From Phenylobacterium sp. (GTDB taxonomy: Bacteria > Pseudomonadota > Alphaproteobacteria > Caulobacterales > Caulobacteraceae), in contig JADBYZ010000004.1 in assembly GCA_020402745.1 (NCBI GenBank), positions 62,001 to 126,000 on the forward strand: DNA of 64,000 nucleotides, read 5' to 3'. The position numbers and the translations under genes are program-made. Shown here in pieces: positions 16,550 to 23,069 of this stretch (position 1 is its first letter; every line of letters starts with the position of its first letter). The notes beneath the pieces are model-generated. The model worked only from the letters and a program-made list of their open reading frames with translations. It was not told where the DNA came from and made no database searches.

Positions 16550-17470
16550 CTGGACGTCTATCTTCCCATTGCTGAAATCTCGGTCAACGCCCCAATTCTG
16601 GTCGCTGCAGGCGCGGTGGTGGGTTTCATCTCGAGTATGTTCGGCGTTGGCGGCGGGTTCCTGATGACCCCGCTGCTGGTATTCTTGGGGGTTCCTGCTC
16701 CCGTGGCGGTCGCCAGCATGTCTGGGCACGTCGCAGCCTCTTCGACCTCCAGCGTCCTGGCCTACTCGGCCAGCCGCAGCGTCGATTTTCGCATGGGAGC
16801 GGTTCTGGCGGCTGGCGGAGCGATCGGGTCCGTAGCCGGTGTTGAGGTTTTCAGGTGGCTTCGTTTCGCCGGTCAGGCGGACCTCGCCGTCGCCCTGGCC
16901 TACCTGGTCTTCCTCGGGGTGATCGGCGTCCTCATGCTCTGGGAGTCCCTCGGCGCCCTCTTCCGCCGGAGGCGCGGGGAGGCCGATCCAGGTCCTGCCC
17001 AGAAACGCCCCGCCCTGCTCTACGGCCTCCCCCTGAAGATGCGTTTTCCAAGATCGCGTCTCTATATCAGCGTTCTGCCTCCCCTCGCCCTTGGCGCCTT
17101 CGTAGGTCTCCTCTCGGCAATCATGGGCGTCGGCGGTGGCTTCATCCTGGTTCCGGCCATGGTCTACCTGCTGCGCATGCCGGCCAGTGTGGTGGTGGGA
17201 ACAAGCCTGTTCCAGATCATCCTGACAACTTCCCTGACCACACTGCTCCAGGCCGGTCGCAACCAGACCGTGGACATTGTTCTGACGGGGCTCCTGGTCC
17301 TTGGCGGAGTCTTCGGCGCCCAGCTGGGAGCCAAGGCGTCGTCTCATTTCCGGCCCGAGGCCTTGAGGGTGCTCCTGGCTCTGATCATCCTCGCTGTCGG
17401 GGTGTCCATGGGACTTCGGCTGGTCCTTACCCCTGAGGATCCCTTCCTCCTGCTGCCCGGGGGAGGCTGA
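16550..17470 (+). CDS. TauE/SafE family anion exporter, CTG start proposed
   Basis: Membrane protein of 306 residues in the TauE/SafE (sulfite/sulfoacetate exporter) family. The two characteristic half-repeats are visible: FISSMFGVGGGFLMTPLLVF near the N-terminus and LLSAIMGVGGGFILVPAMVY in the second half, with about eight hydrophobic segments. A start at GTG 16616 would remove most of the first helix. The frame upstream reads DVYLPIAEISVNAPILVAAG before it, and the only initiators between that and the podJ stop are CTG codons. CTG 16550 has TGAGG 9 bases upstream. It forms a coupled cluster with the next two genes. Confidence 0.82.
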   Translation: MDVYLPIAEISVNAPILVAAGAVVGFISSMFGVGGGFLMTPLLVFLGVPAPVAVASMSGHVAASSTSSVLAYSASRSVDFRMGAVLAAGGAIGSVAGVEVFRWLRFAGQADLAVALAYLVFLGVIGVLMLWESLGALFRRRRGEADPGPAQKRPALLYGLPLKMRFPRSRLYISVLPPLALGAFVGLLSAIMGVGGGFILVPAMVYLLRMPASVVVGTSLFQIILTTSLTTLLQAGRNQTVDIVLTGLLVLGGVFGAQLGAKASSHFRPEALRVLLALIILAVGVSMGLRLVLTPEDPFLLLPGGG

Positions 17471-17471
17471 C

Positions 17472-18158
17472 TTGGCGGATCTTTCGCCTGTCCAACTCGC
17501 CGCGGATCTGACGCAGGCCAACATCGAGGTGAACGCCGGCTATTCCGGCGCCAGCATTTCGGTCTTTGGCGCGGTCTTCGGCTCCGCCGACACGCCGTCT
17601 GACGTTGTGATCGTCGTACGGGGGCCTGATGAGCGCCTATCCATCGCGCGTCGGGAGCGTCGAGCCGGCCTCTGGCTGAGCGGTGGCCCCCAGAGGGTCG
17701 AAGGCGCGCCTGGCTTCCACCTCACCGCCTCGAGCCGGGACCTGGCGCGCATCGCCACCCCCGCTGTCCTGCGGGAGGCGGGCGCCGGCCTTGGCAGCCT
17801 GCCGGTCTCTACGTCTGGCGGCGCCGAGTTCAACCAGGCCGTCATCCGCCTGAAGCGCGGAGAGGGGCTTTACGAGGAGAACCCCAAGGGCGTGGATTTC
17901 GTGGATCGGGGCCTCTTTCGGGCTCGGGTTGACCTGCCCGTCTCCGCGCCCGTCGGACGCTACCAGGTCGCCGTGATTCTTTTCCAGGACGGCCAGGCTG
18001 TGGCCCGCCGCAGCCGGGAGCTGACCATCGAGAAGGTCGGGGTCGAGCGCCTCATCTCTGGTTTTGCGCACCAGCGACCGTGGGTCTATGGTATGGTGTG
18101 CGTTCTGATTGCGCTCGCCGCCGGCTGGGCGGCCTCTGCGGCCTTCAGGAGGGTGTGA
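17472..18158 (+). CDS. TIGR02186 family membrane-anchored protein
   Basis: 228 residues, matching the conserved family that commonly sits beside TauE/SafE exporters. Typical segments are ANIEVNAGYSGASISVFGAV, GLYEENPKGVDFVDRGLFRARVDLP and a C-terminal membrane helix (PWVYGMVCVLIALAAGWAAS). The TTG start at 17472 follows GGGGGAGG, which overlaps the tauE stop, so translation is coupled. Family members usually have an N-terminal signal peptide; none is visible from this start. The bulk should be exposed on one face of the membrane; function is unknown. Confidence 0.8.
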   Translation: MADLSPVQLAADLTQANIEVNAGYSGASISVFGAVFGSADTPSDVVIVVRGPDERLSIARRERRAGLWLSGGPQRVEGAPGFHLTASSRDLARIATPAVLREAGAGLGSLPVSTSGGAEFNQAVIRLKRGEGLYEENPKGVDFVDRGLFRARVDLPVSAPVGRYQVAVILFQDGQAVARRSRELTIEKVGVERLISGFAHQRPWVYGMVCVLIALAAGWAASAAFRRV

Positions 18159-18595
18159 TGCCCGTGGCTCCCGCACCGGTCCTGGCCCTGGCCTTGGTCG
18201 GTCTCGCCGGCTTTCCGGTCGCCGCCGTCGTGTATGCCTTCGGGCCTGTCGATCTGCGCTTCGCCGCCATCCATGTCCTCCTGACCTGGTCCGCGGTCGT
18301 GCTCGGCTTCCTCGGCGGGATCCGCTGGAGTCAGGAGTCCGTCCGCGAGCCGCCGCGCTTCCTGCGCCTTGCCGCCGCCATGCTGCCGCCTCTGGCGGGC
18401 GGCGGTCTTCTCCTGGCCCGGGACTATCTGGCGGCGGACTGGATCCTCGGCGGCTTGATCGCCGCCTACCTCGCCGCCTGGCTTTTCGACCGGGCGCCCC
18501 AGACCCTCTCCCGCTATCCGGCCCTGATGACGCTCCTGACCTTCTCGGCCTGCGTCTCCCTGGCCCTGGCGCTTGAGAAGGCCCTGCGCATCTAG
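18158..18595 (+). CDS. DUF3429 family integral membrane protein
   Basis: 145 residues with about five hydrophobic helices (LALALVGLAGFPVAAVVYAF, IHVLLTWSAVVLGFLGGIRW, AAAMLPPLAGGGLLLA, WILGGLIAAYLAAWLF, LMTLLTFSACVSLALAL). The FLGGIRWS motif and size are typical of DUF3429, a family of unknown function. Its ATG shares bases with the upstream stop (TGATG), and AGGAGGG lies 5-11 bases before it, so it is the third gene of the tauE operon. Its stop overlaps the end of pdeM by four bases on the opposite strand. Confidence 0.82.
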   Translation: MPVAPAPVLALALVGLAGFPVAAVVYAFGPVDLRFAAIHVLLTWSAVVLGFLGGIRWSQESVREPPRFLRLAAAMLPPLAGGGLLLARDYLAADWILGGLIAAYLAAWLFDRAPQTLSRYPALMTLLTFSACVSLALALEKALRI

Positions 18596-19317
18596 CTGCG
18601 GTCCGGCCTGAGCGATCGGGCGCCGGCGGCGTGCACACGGCGGTCCCCCAGGGCCGCCACCACGGGCGGCCGTGCGAACAGGCCCGCAAAGGCAGGGTCG
18701 AGAACGTTCAGCCCTCCGGTGAAGGCGCCGTAGGCCGGCAGGATCGCCCGCTCTCCATCAGTGACAAGGCACCGCCTCCGCACCGCGCCCCGGGGCGTGG
18801 CGATGCGGGCGCAGGGATGCAGGTGACCGGCGATCTCACCCGGCGCCGGCGCCGGCTGGGGCTCATGGCGCAGGATAAGCCCGCCCAGCCGCACCTCTTC
18901 CGCCGCCTCCCCCGGCAGGTCGCCGTCAGGCTCGGGGTCGTGGTTGCCGGTGATCCAGACCAGTCCCGCCGCCCGGCCCAGATCCTCGAGGACCTGACGG
19001 TCGTCTTCCGACATCCGGCGGGAGGCCTCGTGATCATGGAAGGCATCGCCCAGGAAGACGATCCGCTCCGGCGCCACGGCCGCCGTATCCGCCGCCAGCC
19101 GCCGCAGGGTCTCCCGGGTGTCCAGGGGCGGCAGGAGCTGGCCCCGGCCTGCGAAGGCCGAGCCCTTCTCCAGGTGAAGGTCGGCCACGACCAGGGCGGA
19201 ATATCCCTCCAGGAGAAGCGCTCCCGACGACAGGAGACGTGCGGCCTCGCCCGCCAGGACCAGCTCCAGGCTCCCGTCGGATGCAGGGTTCAGGCCGAGG
19301 GTCTCCACCGCGTTCAC
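18592..19317 (-). CDS. pdeM: Ligase-associated DNA damage response endonuclease PdeM
   Basis: 241-residue calcineurin-like metallophosphoesterase. Metal ligands are visible in VVADLHLEKG, FLGDAFHDHE, WITGNHDPEPDG, LRHEP and GHLHPCA. PdeM proteins act with a ligase-associated DEXH helicase, a DNA ligase and an exonuclease in DNA repair. The start ATG overlaps the helicase stop by four bases (ATGA), so the two are co-translated. The ligase and exonuclease partners are not in this window. Confidence 0.88.
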   Translation of the reverse strand: MNAVETLGLNPASDGSLELVLAGEAARLLSSGALLLEGYSALVVADLHLEKGSAFAGRGQLLPPLDTRETLRRLAADTAAVAPERIVFLGDAFHDHEASRRMSEDDRQVLEDLGRAAGLVWITGNHDPEPDGDLPGEAAEEVRLGGLILRHEPQPAPAPGEIAGHLHPCARIATPRGAVRRRCLVTDGERAILPAYGAFTGGLNVLDPAFAGLFARPPVVAALGDRRVHAAGARSLRPDRS

Positions 19318-21770
19318 GCCAGGGCCTCGGCGATCAGCTCGCTCTCGGCCTCGGCCAGGATGGCGTCGCCCGCCTGGCCCGGAGAGCGCTCCTTTCCGAT
19401 CTCCATCAGCATGGGCACGGCGAAGGGGGACAGACGATCAAGCCGGACATGCCGGACCCGCCCCGCCACCCGGGCGAGCAGGTCGCCCAGCCGGGCGGCG
19501 TCGATCATGCCCTCGGCGGCGTCCTGGCGGGCGCAGCGCAGGAGCAGGTGGTCCGGCTGGTGGCGTCGCAGCACGTCGTAGATCAGGTCCGTCGAGAAGG
19601 TCACCTGCCGCCCCGACTTGCGCGGCTCGCCGGGGAATCGCCGCTCGATCAGGCCGGCGATGATGGCGCAGCCCTTGAAGGCCCGCTTCATCATGAAGCT
19701 TTCGGCCAGCCAGTCCTCCAGATCGTCGCCCAGCATGTCCTGGGCGAAGAGGTCGTCCATGTCGACCTCATCCATGGGCTTCAGGGACCAGACGGCCAGG
19801 GCGTAGTCATTGCAGACAAAACCGAGGGGCTGGGCCCCGGCGCGCTCCAGCCGTCGGGTCAGCAGCATGGCCAGGGTGGTGTGAGCCAGCCGACCTTCGA
19901 AGGGATAGGCCACCAGGAAGTGGCGGCGGCCCCGCGGGAAGGTCTCCACCAGCATCTCGTCCTCGGCGACGATCCGCGAGTGGCGGCGCTGCAGGCCCAG
20001 CCATTCGTTCACGTCCGGGGGCAGGACCGCCCAGGCCGCTTCGTCGGACATCATCCGCCGCACCCGGCGGGCCAGGTGGCTCGACAGGGCGAACTTGGAG
20101 CCGCCCCAGGAGGGCATCTTGGGATCGGAGGCCCGGGCGGGCCGGACCAGGACGTCCATGCCGGTGATCCCCGCCAGGCTCCAGACCTGGCCGGCGAAGA
20201 CGAAGGTGTCCCCCGGGTCCAGCATCTCGAAATAGCCTTCCTCGATCTCCCCGATCTTGCGCCCGCCCACCAGGCGCGCGCCCTGGGCGATGCGGACCGA
20301 AAGCATTTCCGGCGACAGGATGGCGCCCAGGTTCAGCCGGTGACGCCGGGCGGTCTCGCCATTGCGCACGGTCCAGAGGCCCTCGGGGTTGCGCACCAGC
20401 CGGCGGAAGCGGTCGTAGGCCTGCAGGGCGTAGCCGCCTGTCGCAGTCAGATCGAGGGTGAGGTCAAAGTCCGCGGCGGACAGGTCCCGGAAGGGCCCGG
20501 CGGTCCTCACCTCGGCCAGCAGGGCGGCCTCGTCGAAAGGCTCGGCGCAGGCGCAGCCCAGCAGGTGCTGGGCCAGGACGTCCAGGGCGCCGGTCCTCAG
20601 GGGTTCGCCATCCAGCCGGTTCTCGGCGATGCACTCCCGGGCCGCCTGGCACTCCAGGGTCTCGAACCGGTTGGCGGGCACGAAGAAGGCGCGGCTGGGT
20701 TCATCCAGGCGGTGATTGGCCCGGCCGATCCTCTGCACCATCCGGCTGGCGCCCTTGGGCGAGGCCAGCTGGATGACCAGGTCCACGTCGCCCCAGTCAA
20801 TGCCCAGGTCCAGGGTGGAGGTGCAGACCACGGCCTTCAGCTCGCCCCGGGCCATGGCGGCCTCGACCTTCCGCCTCTGCTCGGGCGCCAGGCTTCCGTG
20901 GTGCAGGGCGATGGGCAGGCCGTCATCGTTCAGCTTCCAGAGCTCCTGGAAGGCGAACTCGGCCTGGAAGCGGGTGTTGACGAAGACCAGAGCCGTCCGG
21001 GCCTTGCGGATGGCGTCGTAGACCTCGGCCATGGCGTGCTGGGCCGTGTGCCCGGCCCAGGGCGTGCGTCCGTTGGACAGAAGAAGGTCCACCTCGGGCG
21101 GGGCGCCGGGCGGCCCCCGGACCAGGTCCACGGGCCGGTCGCCGCAGCCCATCCAGCGGCGAATGACATCCGGGTCGTCCACGGTCGCCGAAAGGCCGAT
21201 CCGCCGCATCCCCGGCGCCAGGGCCGAAAGGCGGGCCAGGCCCAGGGACAAAAGGTCTCCCCGCTTGGAGGCGTGCAGGGCGTGGATCTCGTCGATGACC
21301 ACGCAGGCCAGGTCCTCGAAATAGAGGCGCGAGCCCTCCCAGGCGCAGAACAGGGCCAGCTGTTCAGGGGTGGTGAGCAGGATGTCGGGGGGGTGGACCT
21401 TTTGCCTCTGGCGGCGGGCGATCCCGGTGTCGCCCGTCCGGCTCTCGGCGGTGACGTCCAGGCCGATCTCGCGGATCGGCCGGGAAAGGTTGCGCTCGAC
21501 ATCCACGGCCAGGGCCTTGAGGGGCGAGATGTAGAGGGTGTGGACGCCGCGCCGGGCCTCCCGCGGCTGTCCGGCCAGCTCCACCAGGCTGGGCAGGAAG
21601 CCGGCCAGGGTCTTGCCGCCCCCCGTCGGGGCGATCAGCAGGGCGTCCCGGCCCGCCTGCGCCCGGGCCACCATCTCCAGCTGGTGGGCGCGCGGCGACC
21701 AGCCCTGGGCCGCGAACCAGTCAGCAAAACGGGAGGGCAGGAGGCGGGAATCCGCGGCGGCGTCGGCCAT
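19314..21770 (-). CDS. Ligase-associated DEXH-box DNA helicase (Lhr-like)
   Basis: 818 residues of superfamily 2. Walker A APTGGGKT occurs at about residue 48, TLYISPLKALAVDVERNL as motif Ia, TTPEQLALF and the Walker B box VVIDEIHAL follow, then LSATVDDP as motif III. The second RecA fold has VFVNTRFQAE, ALHHGSLAPEQR and ASRMVQRIGRANHR (motif VI). The long Lhr-type C-terminal domain follows. The length matches the ligase-associated helicase class rather than the 1,500-residue Lhr. It overlaps pdeM by ATGA, so both enzymes probably work on the same DNA repair intermediates. Confidence 0.9.
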   Translation of the reverse strand: MADAAADSRLLPSRFADWFAAQGWSPRAHQLEMVARAQAGRDALLIAPTGGGKTLAGFLPSLVELAGQPREARRGVHTLYISPLKALAVDVERNLSRPIREIGLDVTAESRTGDTGIARRQRQKVHPPDILLTTPEQLALFCAWEGSRLYFEDLACVVIDEIHALHASKRGDLLSLGLARLSALAPGMRRIGLSATVDDPDVIRRWMGCGDRPVDLVRGPPGAPPEVDLLLSNGRTPWAGHTAQHAMAEVYDAIRKARTALVFVNTRFQAEFAFQELWKLNDDGLPIALHHGSLAPEQRRKVEAAMARGELKAVVCTSTLDLGIDWGDVDLVIQLASPKGASRMVQRIGRANHRLDEPSRAFFVPANRFETLECQAARECIAENRLDGEPLRTGALDVLAQHLLGCACAEPFDEAALLAEVRTAGPFRDLSAADFDLTLDLTATGGYALQAYDRFRRLVRNPEGLWTVRNGETARRHRLNLGAILSPEMLSVRIAQGARLVGGRKIGEIEEGYFEMLDPGDTFVFAGQVWSLAGITGMDVLVRPARASDPKMPSWGGSKFALSSHLARRVRRMMSDEAAWAVLPPDVNEWLGLQRRHSRIVAEDEMLVETFPRGRRHFLVAYPFEGRLAHTTLAMLLTRRLERAGAQPLGFVCNDYALAVWSLKPMDEVDMDDLFAQDMLGDDLEDWLAESFMMKRAFKGCAIIAGLIERRFPGEPRKSGRQVTFSTDLIYDVLRRHQPDHLLLRCARQDAAEGMIDAARLGDLLARVAGRVRHVRLDRLSPFAVPMLMEIGKERSPGQAGDAILAEAESELIAEALA

Positions 21771-21810
21771 GCTGCGGTTCTAGCATGTTCCCCTTCCGTT
21801 CAAAGGGGGA

Positions 21811-22743
21811 TCAGGCGTCCGCCAGGGTCTCGAGCCGGGTCGCCCAGTAGTCGGCGTCATAGTCCGGGTCGCCGGTCAGGTAGCGCCAGAGCTTGACCCG
21901 GTTCAGCAGCTCCAGCCGGCTGGTGTCGTTCTCGTGCCAGGGCTCGGGGGTCATCAGGATCTGCTCGACAGAGGGCGGCAGGGGCCCCTTGAGGTAGAAG
22001 ATCGGGCGCTGGGCGTCCTGCGGCTTCAGGGTCGAGACGTCGAACTGGCGGACCTGGGAGCGCGAGGGGTTGATGCGCACCTTGAACATGGTCCGGGTGT
22101 GGTCCGAGACGTTCACCCCGCCGCCATGCCAGATGCCCGAATGCAGGAAGAGCAGGGTCCCGCCCTCGCAGACCATGTGTTGTTGACCGCGGATGTTCTG
22201 GTAGCGGGCGATGGCCGCCTCGCTGACCTTGCGCAGGTGGCTGCCCGGCAGGAAGCGGGTGCCGCCCATCTCCCGGGTCACCGTGTGCGGGTAGTACATG
22301 ATCTGGATGTCGAAGGCCCGCCGGGGGTCGATGGTGGAGTCCTGGTGGTAGTGCTGCGAGACGTTCTCGCCGCCGCTGGCCTCATGGTAGGCGGGCGGGA
22401 AGGTCACGTGCAGGAAGTGGTGGTCGAAGACCGGGTCCTCGCCCACCAGGCTGCGGATCGCGCCGCTCACCAGGGGCAGGTCGAGGAGGCGCTTCAGGGC
22501 CGTGCCCTCGGGATAGGCCTGCGCCAGGGCCACCCCGGCCGGGACCTGCGGCACGCCGGCCCGGGCCAGCATCTCGCCATAGGTGCGCCTCATCTTCTGG
22601 CCAGGGCGGGGCGGGTCGATGTCGCCCATCTCTTCCAGGAACTGGCGGTTGATGTCTTCGGGGACGACGCCGTCAAAGCGCAGGAAGCCGCGGGCGGCGA
22701 AGCTGGCCATGGCCTCGGCGGACAGCAGGGGCAGGTCGTTCAT
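21811..22743 (-). CDS. Phytanoyl-CoA dioxygenase family Fe(II)/2-oxoglutarate oxygenase
   Basis: 310 residues. The double-stranded beta-helix iron site is visible as His133-x-Asp135 in VSQHYHQDSTI, with the distal His at about 206 in SGIWHGGGV. GGTRFLPGSHL is the typical PhyH-family turn. Family members hydroxylate diverse small molecules or lipids with oxygen and 2-oxoglutarate; the substrate here is unknown. Start ATG 22743 overlaps the stop of the small upstream gene by four bases, so the longer open frame upstream is not real. Neighbours give no pathway clue. Confidence 0.87.
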   Translation of the reverse strand: MNDLPLLSAEAMASFAARGFLRFDGVVPEDINRQFLEEMGDIDPPRPGQKMRRTYGEMLARAGVPQVPAGVALAQAYPEGTALKRLLDLPLVSGAIRSLVGEDPVFDHHFLHVTFPPAYHEASGGENVSQHYHQDSTIDPRRAFDIQIMYYPHTVTREMGGTRFLPGSHLRKVSEAAIARYQNIRGQQHMVCEGGTLLFLHSGIWHGGGVNVSDHTRTMFKVRINPSRSQVRQFDVSTLKPQDAQRPIFYLKGPLPPSVEQILMTPEPWHENDTSRLELLNRVKLWRYLTGDPDYDADYWATRLETLADA

Positions 22744-23015
22744 GCGCCGGTCTCCACGATCTGTTCGAACAGGAACTCGTACTTCAGGTAGGCGAGGTCG
22801 AACTCCTCGCCCCGGGCGTGAGGCAGGAGGGGCGAGGCCTGGATCAGCCGCCAGCCGTCGCGCAGGGCGTGCAGACCGGTGGGATAGGGCGGGGCGTCCT
22901 CGTCGCCGGCCATGCGCCGGGTCTCTCCGGTTCCGTCCCACAGGGACCAGCCGACGACGACCGAATCCAACGCCGAATTGGCCAGATAGAGCGCCAGCAC
23001 CTTCTGTCTCAGCAT
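22740..23015 (-). CDS. Small protein coupled to the dioxygenase, unknown function
   Basis: 91 residues beginning MLRQKVLALYLANSALDSVV. The first half looks like a short beta-alpha segment ending GTGETRRMAGDED. The second half, DGWRLIQASPLLPHARGEEF followed by DLAYLKYEFLFEQIV, is conserved-looking and helical. No known domain was recognised. The ATGA overlap with the dioxygenase gene downstream indicates co-translation, so it may be a partner or chaperone of that enzyme (inference). Confidence 0.65.
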   Translation of the reverse strand: MLRQKVLALYLANSALDSVVVGWSLWDGTGETRRMAGDEDAPPYPTGLHALRDGWRLIQASPLLPHARGEEFDLAYLKYEFLFEQIVETGA

Positions 23016-23069
23016 GCGTCCTCCCGCGTGGCCGACAGCATGGGCAGGCCCTGCGCCTGTGTCCAGCGC

